Translations under genes and position numbers: made by a program
Notes under the pieces: model-generated
What the model was told of the DNA's origin: nothing
The model's input: only the letters and a program-made list of their open reading frames with translations
Databases searched by the model: none
In this document: piece after piece, positions 34,872 through 43,627 of the stretch
Layout: the number at the start of each line of letters is the position of its first letter
Numbering within the stretch: the stretch's first letter is position 1
Assembly (NCBI GenBank): GCA_963800975.1
Contig: CAWDDB010000020.1
Coordinates: 186,001-250,000 of the forward strand
Length of the DNA: 64,000 bases
From: JALYGY01 sp963800975
GTDB taxonomy: Bacteria > Actinomycetota > Rubrobacteria > Rubrobacterales > Rubrobacteraceae
Direction: 5' to 3'

Positions 34872-37626
34872 ATGATCCTGGTCCACCACGGGAGGCGGCT
34901 ACGGGCCGGGCTCGTCCTTACGTTGCTGGCTGCGCTGATAGGCTTCGCCTCATCCTGCGGGTCCGCCGGCGCCCAGGAGAATTCCGAAGTTGGCTCCGCG
35001 GTGGACCTTGACGTGCTGTTCGTCGGCGCGCACCCGGACGACGAGTCTCCCATCCTCTCGACGCTAGGACAGTGGAACGAATACGACGGCGTGAAGGCCG
35101 GCGTGATCACGGTTACCCGCGGCGAGGGCGGCGGCAACGCGGTCGGCCCCGAGGAGGGGCCGGCGCTCGGCCTGATCCGGGAGAAGGAGGAGCGCCTCGC
35201 CGTGCGCCGGGCCGGCATCGACAACATCTACAACCTGGACAAGCTGGACTTCTACTACACGACCAGCGCCCCGCTCACGGAGGAGATCTGGGGCCACGAC
35301 GATACCCTCGAGAAGGTCGTGCGCGTCGTGCGCTACACCCGCCCCGAGGTGATCATCACGATGGATCCCTCGCCCGCGCCGGGCAACCACGGTAATCACC
35401 AGTACGCGAGCCGGCTCGGCATAGAGGCGTTTTTCGACGCCGCAGACCCCGACGCCTTCCCCGACCAGCTGGGCGAAGAGGGCCTCGAACCCTGGCGCGC
35501 GGCGAAACTCTTCACCACGCCTATCATCGAGTCGACGGCCAGCATCTTCGAGGGCACGCCGCCGCTAGGTGGCGAGTGCTCCTCGGGGTTCGAGCTGAAG
35601 CAGCCGGCGGACAACGTGTTCGGGGTGTGGAGCGGCCGCGACTCCGAGCGGCACGACCAGACGTGGGCGCAGGCCGAGCTCGAAGCCCAGCGGCTGTACG
35701 AATCCCAGGGCTGGGCCGCGCTGCCGGACATACCCCAGGATCCCACCGAGCTCCCCTGCGACTACTTCACGCTCGTGGAGAGCCGGGTGCCGTTCGGCGC
35801 GGACAACACGGAGCCGACGGCCATGCTGGAGGGCGCCATCGAGCCCGCCTCGGGCGGTCTGCCGCTTGGGACCGAGTTCTACCTGACGACGGACAGGTTC
35901 ATGGTGCGTGGCGGGGAGCAACTCGAGGTCACCGCGCACGTGCGCGGTGGCGTAGAACCCATCCCCGAGGCTACGGTCGACCTGGAACTCCCGGACGGGT
36001 GGAGCGTGGAGGGGGACGGGGACCTCGGGGACCTGGCGCAGCTCGGGGGGAGCACCACGTCCTTCACGGTTACTCCCCCGGAGGACGCCACGATGGACGA
36101 ACGGACGCGCATCGGCGCGGCCCTGACTATCGGCGACATGACCGGCGAGACGAACCGCGCCGTGCAGGTGGTGCCAGCGGTGCGGGGCGTCCCGCAGCTG
36201 TTGCCGCAGGTAGAACAGTTCGGCGACTGGGCCTGGGATGCCGACGTTCCGCAGCTCGCCGGCGCGGTCAAGCCGGTGCTCCCCATCGGCTCGGGAGAGA
36301 GCCGGACGGTGCGCGTCGACCTCACCAATGCGGGCGAGACCGAGCAGTCCGGGACGGTCGCGCTGGACCTGCCCGAAGGCTTCTCGGCCGACGAGGAAGA
36401 GAAGGATTACGAGGCCCTCTCCCCCGGCTCCGAGGACTCCGTCACCTTCACGGTAACCGACGATAACTCGAGCCTCGAGACTGGGATACAGGGTGGCGCT
36501 GAGGGCGACTACGACTTCGGGATCTCGACGGAGGGCGACGGCGGCGAGGACTCCAGGACGGCCGCGCTGAACCTGGTGCCGTCCGCGCAGATCTCACACG
36601 CCGGCGACGCGCCCGAAGGTGGACGGGTCGGCCAGCGAAGGCGAGTACGACGGTGGAAGCCTGGACCTGAGCCGGCTGTGGGAGGGCGAGGAGCCGGAGT
36701 CCGCGGCCGACGCCTCGGGGACAGCCAGGGTCACCTGGACCGCGGACGCGCTTTACTTCCTGGTCAACGTCACAGACGACAGGCTCGGCACGGTCCTGCC
36801 CCCGAGCGACGCCAAGCGGCACTGGCGCACGGACTCCGTGGAGATCGCGCTCGACCCGCGCGGCAACTCCGAGAACACCTCGACCACCTTCAAGGTCGGG
36901 CTCTTTCCGACGACCGACGACCCCGAGAACGGCAACCCCGCGGCCGCCTACCGCGACGCCGACGCCCACCAGGGCCCGGCCGACGAGACCGCCCCGGGCA
37001 TGCGGGTCGCCGCCGAGCTGGGCGAGCCGTACGACGGCTACACGCTGGAGGCGAAGGTCCCGATGGCGGCGTTGCCCGCGCCGGTCGACCCAGAGAACGT
37101 GGGCATGAACATCTTTATCTACGACTCGGACACCAGGGACAAGGTGGGCCAGACCCGCATCGGCTGGTCGACCTGGGGTGGCGTCCAGGGCGACCCCTAC
37201 CGCTGGGGAGACGTAACCCTCGCTGGCTACGAGCCCGCATCCGAGGAGCCCGTCCTGCCAGGGCGCGTCACGCAGAGCGAGGCGTCGCCCCTGTCCATCC
37301 TGCAGTCGGCCAGGGACGGGGTCCCGCTCTCCGGCTCCCCCTCCGCGCAGAACCCGGTCCGGATCGTCTCCGGTCCGCGGCTCTCGGACGGCGCGGTCTC
37401 CCTGGAGCTGGAGGCCCCAGGCGGCGGCGAGGCCGACGTCTTCGTGTGGAACGGCAAGAAGGCCGTGGCGGATAAGACCGTCACCCTCGAGCGCGGCCGG
37501 ACGCGGGAGGTGCGGCTGATCGTAGGAGGCGCGGACCGCGACGCGCTACTCGACAGGGGTAGCGTGCTGGTCGGCTACCGAGCGGAAGGCGGCGAGGCCG
37601 CGACCCTGATGCGCCCACTGAACTGA
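34872..37626 (+). pseudogene. Secreted PIG-L deacetylase with NEW3 and CBM9-like domains, one frameshift
   Basis: The N-terminal signal (RAGLVLTLLAALIGFASSCG) is followed by a PIG-L/LmbE domain with the zinc motif AHPDDES (53-59), VITVTRGEGGGNAV and the later NHGNHQYA. Two beta-sandwich stretches resembling NPCBM-associated NEW3 domains follow (residues 370-580). The frame then shifts near 36620: dropping one G rejoins DAPE to VDGSASEGEYDGG. A CBM9-like sugar-binding domain follows (TWTADALYFLVNVTDDRLGT, WRTDSVEIALDPRG). The intact product would be an extracellular N-deacetylase acting on an amino-sugar polymer or conjugate. As written it stops early in the wrong frame. Confidence 0.85.
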
Positions 37627-37630
37627 CGAC

Positions 37631-37654
37631 GGACGCGCCCGGCCGGGCGCGTCC
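37631..37654. terminator. Bidirectional hairpin between convergent genes
   Basis: GGACGCGCCCGG followed directly by CCGGGCGCGTCC, a perfect 24-nt palindrome lying between the stop codons of the PIG-L gene (37626) and the flavin reductase gene (37659). It has no T-run, so it acts as a strong hairpin rather than a classical intrinsic terminator. Confidence 0.6.
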
Positions 37655-37658
37655 CCGG

Positions 37659-38294
37659 CTAGGCCCGCGTCGTCCGGTCGCCCTCCGGACGGCTGGCGCC
37701 CGTCGGCTCCTCGAACCGACGGGTCCACTCGACGAGGGCCGATAGGAAGCGGCGCAGCCTCTCACGGGTCTCCTCGTCGACGAGGTCGCCGGTCTCCGCC
37801 TCGAACTTCTCGCGCGAGAACGGGATGAGCATCTGCGGCTCGGGCATCACGTAGGCCGGGGCGTGCAGGAGTATCTGGCGAAGCACCATCTGGCCCCTGG
37901 CGGTCCCGCCCCCGCCGGGGCTGGCGCCCGCGATCCCGACCGGCTTGTGGCGGAAGGGCGTTCGGCCGTGCCGCGAGCGCAGCGTCCAGTCGAGGGCGGC
38001 GGTCAGGACGCCGGGGATGGCGTAGTCGTACTCGGGGGTGGCGACGAGCACCGCGTCGCAGGCGCGTATCTTCTCCTTCAGCTCGAGCACGGGCCCAGGA
38101 TCCCCCCCATCCTCGACGTCCTGGTTGAAGTACGGAATCCGCCCCAGGTCGAAACCCTCGCAACTCATCCACCCAGGCCCGACCTCGTGCGCGGCCCTCA
38201 GGATCCCCCGGTGGACGGAGGCGCCTCGCAGGCTGCCGGCGAGGCCGAGAATCCGGAAGTCTTCGGGTTCCGTGGTCTGCTCGTTCCTCGTCAG
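37659..38294 (-). CDS. NADPH-dependent FMN reductase (flavodoxin-like)
   Basis: About 211 residues. The N-terminal flavin loop ILGLAGSLRGASVHRGILRA is in frame only if translation begins upstream of ATG 38168. The first start-like codon is CTG 38294, with GGGAGGAG 4 nt before it and a stop just upstream. The downstream core has VATPEYDYAIPGVLTAALDW and KPVGIAGASPGGGGTARGQM, typical of the SsuE/YieF family that reduces flavins or quinones. It is the second gene of a pair, 19 nt after the isochorismatase-like gene. Confidence 0.85.
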   Translation of the reverse strand: MTRNEQTTEPEDFRILGLAGSLRGASVHRGILRAAHEVGPGWMSCEGFDLGRIPYFNQDVEDGGDPGPVLELKEKIRACDAVLVATPEYDYAIPGVLTAALDWTLRSRHGRTPFRHKPVGIAGASPGGGGTARGQMVLRQILLHAPAYVMPEPQMLIPFSREKFEAETGDLVDEETRERLRRFLSALVEWTRRFEEPTGASRPEGDRTTRA

Positions 38295-38313
38295 CGCTCC
38301 TCCCGTCCCCGGC

Positions 38314-38907
38314 TCACAGCAGCTCCAGGATCTCGTCCGTCCCCGCGACCGTCGCGAACTCCCCGCTCAGGCTGGCCAGCGAGACCCCATGCATCTCCTC
38401 GGCCGTGCAGCGCTCGCCCTCGGGCCCGTCGCGCCCGAACGTGGCTGTGGCGTCCGAGACCACGAAGGTCTCGAAGCCAAGGTCGCCCGCCATCCGCACC
38501 GTCGAGGAGACGCAGTGCTCCGTGGTGAGCCCCGCGACGACCACGGTCCCGATACCATCGGCGCGCAGGCGCTCCTCGAGGTCCGTGCCGATAAACGCGC
38601 TGTTGACGGACTTCTCCACCACGGGCTCCCCCGGCAGGGGGCGCACGATCTCTTTCGGCTCGTTGCCAGGCAGGCCTGGCCTCAGCGGCGAGTCTGGCTC
38701 CACGGACATGTGCCTGACGTGCACCACAGGCCTGCCCAACTCGCGCCACGCCGCAAGCAGCCTGGCGGCCTGTTCCTCCGCCCGCGGGTTGTTCCTCCGG
38801 CCGTACTTCGGATCGTCCAGACCCTCCTGGATGTCCACCAGGAGCAGCGCGGTCCGCTCCCCGAGCGTCGTGAGCGTGTCGATCTGGGTCCCCCGCATGA
38901 CCACCAT
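38314..38907 (-). CDS. Isochorismatase-family cysteine hydrolase
   Basis: 197 residues with the complete catalytic triad: Asp25 (LLLVDIQEG), Lys99 (EPVVEKSVNSAF) and Cys132 (LTTEHCVSSTVRM), plus the cis-peptide-like VAGLTTEHC. Family members hydrolyse amides or vinyl ethers such as nicotinamide, carbamoylated amines or isochorismate; which one is not clear. GTQIDTL begins the protein after ATG 38907 or 38898. It is transcribed with the flavin reductase. Confidence 0.92.
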   Translation of the reverse strand: MVVMRGTQIDTLTTLGERTALLLVDIQEGLDDPKYGRRNNPRAEEQAARLLAAWRELGRPVVHVRHMSVEPDSPLRPGLPGNEPKEIVRPLPGEPVVEKSVNSAFIGTDLEERLRADGIGTVVVAGLTTEHCVSSTVRMAGDLGFETFVVSDATATFGRDGPEGERCTAEEMHGVSLASLSGEFATVAGTDEILELL

Positions 38908-39113
38908 CCCTTCCCGCGGCCGGGGTCAGGCGCACCTCCCCGCAACCGCCAGGCTTGCGTCGATAATGATACGTAACCGCCCCCGATCCGTCAGCGTAGA
39001 TCGAAACCCTCACCCAACCCCAGATGCCTGCTCTTCCAACGCCACACAAACACTGCAATGATGCTACACTGCGCGTCCACAAGGAACGCAGGGTCGGCGG
39101 GGAGGTAGCTGGG

Positions 39114-39824
39114 ATGAAGGTCGTGTTCGTGCACGGCGCCCTGGTCTTCGACGGGGCGTGGTGGTGGCATCGGATGGTCGAGCCGCTCGCAGCCCTCGGC
39201 CTGGGCACCAGCGCCTTGGAGCTTCCTAGTTGCGTGGCGCCTCCAGTCCCTCCTGCGGGGTCCCTGGGGGACATGCATGCCGACGCCGACGCGGTGCGCG
39301 CGGCGCTGCAAGAGGAGGAAGAGCCGGTCTTGCTCGTCGGCCACTCCTACGGGGGCATGGTGATCACCGACGCCGCGGCGGGCCTGCAGAACGTCGCGCA
39401 CCTGGTGTACGTGACCTCCGTGATGCCCGAGCCGGGCGAGACCATGGCAAGCCTGGGCGGCGAGCCGGGACCGTGGATGGACCCGCGCCCGCAGGAAGGC
39501 ACGATGGGCATCAAGGCCGAGCCTTTGCCAGCGGCGTTCATGCAGGACTGCGACGAGGCGGCGGTGGAGGGGGCCCTGCGGCGCCTCACCCGCCAGCCCC
39601 TGGCGGTCTTCGGGCAGTCCCCGCGCGGTGTCGCGTGGCGGGAGAAGCCGTCGACCTACGTGGTGTGCGCCGAGGACCTGGCCACGCCTCCCGCGAGGCA
39701 ACGCGAGCACGCAAGCAGGGCCGGCTCCGTCGTGGAGCTGGCGACCGGGCACCACCCGATGCTCTCGCGACCCGAGTCGTTGGCCAGGTTGGTCGCTGAG
39801 GCAGCTGCCGCGCGCGACGGTTAG
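39114..39824 (+). CDS. Alpha/beta-fold hydrolase
   Basis: 236 residues. FVHGALVFDGAWWWH carries the oxyanion loop, the nucleophile elbow GHSYGG contains Ser78, and the C-terminal GHHPMLSRPE supplies the catalytic histidine. This pattern matches the small esterase / hydroxynitrile lyase-like group (AB_hydrolase_6). GGGGAGGT precedes ATG 39114. The substrate is unknown. It is flanked by divergent and convergent genes with no operon. Confidence 0.88.
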   Translation: MKVVFVHGALVFDGAWWWHRMVEPLAALGLGTSALELPSCVAPPVPPAGSLGDMHADADAVRAALQEEEEPVLLVGHSYGGMVITDAAAGLQNVAHLVYVTSVMPEPGETMASLGGEPGPWMDPRPQEGTMGIKAEPLPAAFMQDCDEAAVEGALRRLTRQPLAVFGQSPRGVAWREKPSTYVVCAEDLATPPARQREHASRAGSVVELATGHHPMLSRPESLARLVAEAAAARDG

Positions 39825-39862
39825 GTCCAGGCTCTGCGTCGGCGCGCCGCCGGTGGTGCCTG

Positions 39863-40051
39863 TCAGAAGACGACCAGCATAAGGACCTGGATCCACAACA
39901 CGCAGGCGGCCACGACCACGAGCCCGAGGCTGAGGTCGATCAGGACGGCGTCGCCGCGGGCGGTCTTCGGGTCCCGGGAGGCACGGCGCAAGAACAGACC
40001 GATCACGGTGAGCGCCAGCGCGGGACACGCGAAGGCCAGCCAGGAGATCAC
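39863..40051 (-). CDS. Small two-span membrane protein
   Basis: 62 residues from GTG 40051: MISWLAFACPALALTVIGLF, a charged loop RRASRDPKTARGD, then ALSLGLVVVAACVLW-like second span ending VLMLVVF. The start overlaps the stop of the upstream ParB-like gene by 4 nt (GTGA), strong evidence that it is translated. No family is recognised. It may anchor or partner the ParB-like protein. Confidence 0.7.
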   Translation of the reverse strand: MISWLAFACPALALTVIGLFLRRASRDPKTARGDAVLIDLSLGLVVVAACVLWIQVLMLVVF

Positions 40052-40509
40052 GCAGCGATCGTCTCCGTTCCGGCCGCAGGCCGCAGCTCCGTAACGTCGG
40101 CGTCGACGGCAGGCACGCCGTGGTAGCGGGCCACGGAGACGCGGTGGTTTCCGTCCTCGACGAAGTAGGCGTCGCCCAGCTTGTACAGGCTGACCGGCGG
40201 GAGCACCTTGTCCTTGTGGAACGCGAGATCCACGCGCTTCCACCTGGCTTCCGCAGCCGCGCGAAGCGGCATGAAGGAGCCGTCGAAGTCCCCGCGGCGT
40301 CCGACGCTGCCGACGATCTTCTCCGGGTCCACGACCCGCGTCCCCCTCCGAACCTGGTTGTAAGCGGAGAGCGACCTCCTGACCTCGTCGAAGGAGCGCG
40401 GCATGCCGTGTGCCCCCCGCAGACGCGAGGCCAGCCACGCCAGCCGTGCCCTGCGCCGCGCCCGGCCGAAGTCCCTGTCGGCCTGCTCGTTCAGATCCAT
40501 AAGTAGCAT
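40048..40509 (-). CDS. ParB/sulfiredoxin-like domain protein
   Basis: 153 residues. The N-terminal basic helix (DLNEQADRDFGRARRRARLA) is followed by VDPEKIVGSVGRRGDFDGSF and a ParB-N-like core VSLYKLGDAYFVEDGNHRVS, where GNHRVS is the conserved catalytic or nucleotide-binding loop. Related stand-alone proteins are common in Actinobacteria, with unclear function. ATG 40509 and ATG 40500 are both possible starts behind GAGGAGCC. Cotranscribed with the 62-residue membrane protein. Confidence 0.8.
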   Translation of the reverse strand: MLLMDLNEQADRDFGRARRRARLAWLASRLRGAHGMPRSFDEVRRSLSAYNQVRRGTRVVDPEKIVGSVGRRGDFDGSFMPLRAAAEARWKRVDLAFHKDKVLPPVSLYKLGDAYFVEDGNHRVSVARYHGVPAVDADVTELRPAAGTETIAA

Positions 40510-40664
40510 CCTCGGCTCCTCTCTAGCGGCTCTGGAGCCAGTCTAGGAGCCGGGATCCCGGGTTTAATCTACCGAAGGTTGTATCCGGTGGTTTAGCGCC
40601 GGTTTAAATGTGGCCTTCGCCCCACAGAGGTTCGCGCCCGCGACGCCCGAACCCGCGCGATTGC

Positions 40665-40709
40665 GTAGGGGCGCTTCGCGTGTAGGGGCGCTTCGCGAAG
40701 CGCCCCTAC
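40665..40709. repeat. GTAGGGGCGCTTCGCG repeat: half copy plus 28-nt perfect palindrome
   Basis: GTAGGGGCGCTTCGCG at 40665-40680 is immediately followed by 40682-40709, where the same arm (GTAGGGGCGCTTCG) is joined head-to-head to its reverse complement. It lies 10 nt from the stop of the MalT-like regulator. The outer GTAG...CTAC ends resemble those of the 23.6 kb palindrome. Confidence 0.9.
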
Positions 40710-40719
40710 GTGTTGCGCG

Positions 40720-43416
40720 CTAGCCAAGCAATTGCAATTCGCGCGCGCGGGCGACGGCCTGGGAGCGGTTACGCACGAGAAGCTTGCCGAAGATGTGGTG
40801 GACGTGCGCCTTTACGGTGCCCACGGAGAGGTGGAGCTCGCCGGCGATCTGCGCGTTCGACAGGCCGTCGGCGACGAGCCCGAGCACCTCGAGTTCGCGG
40901 TCGCTCAGGGGTTCGAGGCCCGGAGCTCGCCCCGCGCGCGACCCGCCGTTGCCCCGATGCGTCGCCCGGGGCTCGTCCAGGGCAAAGTGTTCTAGCAGCG
41001 TGCCCGCGAAGGCGACGGGGGCGACGTTGTTGGGACCGTCGTGCTGCGACTCCCGGACGAACCTCTCGAGCAACGCGGCCATCGGCTGCCCCTCGTCCAC
41101 GAACAGGCGAACGAAGCCCTGCGGCGCGGCGAGGGAGAGGGCGCGTTCGAGGTGGACCCTGGCCTTCTCTGTCGCGTCCTGACGCTCGGAGGCGAGGGCG
41201 AGCAGCGCGTGCAGCTCGATCTCGTGCCCGACTCGTCCTTCGGACACCGCGCTCTCCAGCAATCGCGCGAGGGAGTCGCGCGCCTCGTCGATCCTGCCCT
41301 CCCCGAGCAGCACGCGGGCCATCGTGATCCGCTCCAGTTGGCGGGGGTAGCTCAGGTAGTCCTGGGTCGTCGCGTACTCGCTAGCCCAGCGCGCGGCAGA
41401 CCGCACGTCGCCCTGCGCCAGGTAGAGCCGGGCCTGCCACGCCCAGATAAGGGGCCACTTCGGCAGGAGCCTGCCGGCCTCCCGAATCAGGGAGTGCGCC
41501 CCTTCGAGGTCGCCGCAGGCCAGTTGCAAGCGGGCGAGGTCGAGGTAGCCGTACACCAGTATCTTGGCTTCGCCGCTCTGCCTGCCGTACTCGATACCCT
41601 TCTCCAGGAGTTGGCGTGCCTCGTCCAGGTATCCGCGCTGGTAGAGCAGGTCGCCCATCCCGGTGTGGATCATGCCCGCAACCGCAGGCACCCCATCCGG
41701 GCGGCTCTCTGCCAGCCGCTGCCCCTCCAGGAGTAGTTCCTCAGCCTCCCGCAGCCGTCCGAGCGAGATCTCCAGCGAGGCGTGGTAACGGAGGGCAAAC
41801 AGGGCCGTCCGGAGGTCGTCGGCCGCCCGGGCGGTGGCGGCGGCCCTGGCGAAGGCTTCGCCCGCGGACTCTAGATCCCCGGCCGAGCAGTAGGCGTGTC
41901 CCAGGTCCAACGCGACGTCGCCGCGTAGATGGAGCTCGTCCTCGGGCAGCAGTTCCAGGGCCCGATCGGAGAACTCGGTCGTGAGCGCTGCGTCCTCCCG
42001 CATGGCCGCCACGCGGGCGCGGATGATGCACATCTCGCCCAGCATAGTACGCTGTTTCTCGGAGAGTCCCGCCGCCTCAGACCCGTCGCCGAGATCCAGG
42101 GCCTCCTCCGTATCCCGGAGCCGGCGCTCGGCGGCTTCCAGCTCCCCTGAGTGCACGTGCGCCCAGGCGTAGAGCAGGCAGAGGGCCGGACGCAGAAGCA
42201 CCAGCTCGTCTGGCAACGCACCCAGCCAGCTGAGCAAAAGCGAGGCGTCCACGTAGGTGCGCCGTACTCCCGTCTCCTCCTCGATCAGGCGCGCTGCCCG
42301 CTCGAAGTCCTGCGCGGCGAGGGAGTGCTCGATCCCCCCTGCCAGGCACCCGTCGCCCTCGTTCCAGAGCCCGGCTCGGCGGTGCAACTCGAAGACCAGG
42401 TCGGGCTGCGTGCGTTGCAGGCGTTCGCGCAGGAAGGCGGCGAACAGGTGGTGGTAACGGTAGTAGTTGTGCCCCTCGTCCAACGGCACCAGGAAGAGGT
42501 TGGCCTTCTCGAGCCTCTCCAGCATCTCCCGCCCGTTGGGCGCGTCCGTGAGCGCCTCGCACAGGGGACCGTTCAGGGTCTCGACGATGGAGGTCTTGAG
42601 CAGGAAGTCCCGAACGTCCTCCGGCTGGCGCGAGAGTATCTCGTCGGCCAGGTAATCGAAGACGTGGCGGGATCCCCCGGCTCCAGCCCCGACGGGGCTC
42701 GCGCCGTCCCCCTTCAGGGCGTGCGCCGCCAGCTGCATGCCGGCGATCCAACCCTCCGTCTCCTTCTCGAGCGTGGCGACCCTCTCCGCGTCGAGGTCGA
42801 GGCCCATGGTGCGGTCGAGGAACTCGGCCGCCTCTTCGAGGGTGAAGCGCAGGTCGGGGGCGCCGAGCTCGGTCAGCTTTCCCCGCGCGCGCAGCCTCGG
42901 AAGCGGCAGAGGAGGGCTGGTGCGCCCGGCGAGGACCAGGTGCATCGGCGGCGGAGAGTGCTCCAGCAGGGAGGCGACGGCGTCGTGGATGGCCTTCGAG
43001 CGTACGGCGTGGTAGTCGTCGAGCACCAGGACGAAGTCGCCCGGAAGCTCGAGGATCTCGTTGCTCAGCGCCGTGAGGACGGGCTCGAGCTCCTCCCGAG
43101 ACTGCACGGAGCCCAGGAACGCGCGCGTGGCCTTCCCGAAGCCCTCGTGGATCGTCCCGATGGCCGCCACGACGTAGAGGAGGAAGCGCACCGGATCGTC
43201 ATCCCTCTCGTCCAGCGAGACCCAGGCAACCGGAAGCTCGCTCTGCCGACTCCAGTCCGCGAGCAGCGTCGTCTTGCCGAAACCGGCGGGCGCGCTGACG
43301 ACGGTCACCTCGCGCCGCGTGCCCTCGTCCAGCCGCTCGCGCAGGCGCGGACGAGCCACGGTATCCGGGCGAGAACGCGGCACGTAGAGCTTGGCCCTCA
43401 GTATCTGCCGGTCCAT
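40720..43416 (-). CDS. MalT-type ATP-dependent LuxR transcriptional regulator (LAL)
   Basis: 898 residues. DRQILRAKLYVPRSRPDTVA opens the protein, followed by a STAND-type NTPase with Walker A APAGFGKTT (42-50) and FVLVLDDYHAV as Walker B. A winged-helix and TPR-like helical region of about 450 residues comes next, and the C-terminal LuxR helix-turn-helix reads PLSDRELEVLGLVADGLSNA, then QIAGELHLSVGTVKAHVHHI. Such regulators bind an inducer in the repeat region and activate with ATP. ATG 43416 has GGGAGAGG before it. It is divergent from an MFS gene, its likely target. Confidence 0.92.
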   Translation of the reverse strand: MDRQILRAKLYVPRSRPDTVARPRLRERLDEGTRREVTVVSAPAGFGKTTLLADWSRQSELPVAWVSLDERDDDPVRFLLYVVAAIGTIHEGFGKATRAFLGSVQSREELEPVLTALSNEILELPGDFVLVLDDYHAVRSKAIHDAVASLLEHSPPPMHLVLAGRTSPPLPLPRLRARGKLTELGAPDLRFTLEEAAEFLDRTMGLDLDAERVATLEKETEGWIAGMQLAAHALKGDGASPVGAGAGGSRHVFDYLADEILSRQPEDVRDFLLKTSIVETLNGPLCEALTDAPNGREMLERLEKANLFLVPLDEGHNYYRYHHLFAAFLRERLQRTQPDLVFELHRRAGLWNEGDGCLAGGIEHSLAAQDFERAARLIEEETGVRRTYVDASLLLSWLGALPDELVLLRPALCLLYAWAHVHSGELEAAERRLRDTEEALDLGDGSEAAGLSEKQRTMLGEMCIIRARVAAMREDAALTTEFSDRALELLPEDELHLRGDVALDLGHAYCSAGDLESAGEAFARAAATARAADDLRTALFALRYHASLEISLGRLREAEELLLEGQRLAESRPDGVPAVAGMIHTGMGDLLYQRGYLDEARQLLEKGIEYGRQSGEAKILVYGYLDLARLQLACGDLEGAHSLIREAGRLLPKWPLIWAWQARLYLAQGDVRSAARWASEYATTQDYLSYPRQLERITMARVLLGEGRIDEARDSLARLLESAVSEGRVGHEIELHALLALASERQDATEKARVHLERALSLAAPQGFVRLFVDEGQPMAALLERFVRESQHDGPNNVAPVAFAGTLLEHFALDEPRATHRGNGGSRAGRAPGLEPLSDRELEVLGLVADGLSNAQIAGELHLSVGTVKAHVHHIFGKLLVRNRSQAVARARELQLLG

Positions 43417-43627
43417 GAGCAGCGCCTCTCCCATCGAAGTTATTGTACTCGACGCCCCCGCGAAACCCGACGTCGCGCAACAGCGCGCCACGCGCGACCC
43501 GAGCATGGCGCCGCTCGTTCCACTGCATGGAGCCAGGCCCGGTGCTCCGCGGGTATACTCCTCGCTACGCTCGGGTGTGAGACGAAGTGGCACGCTCGCA
43601 AGCGCCGGTACCCTGGGAAGGATCCGC

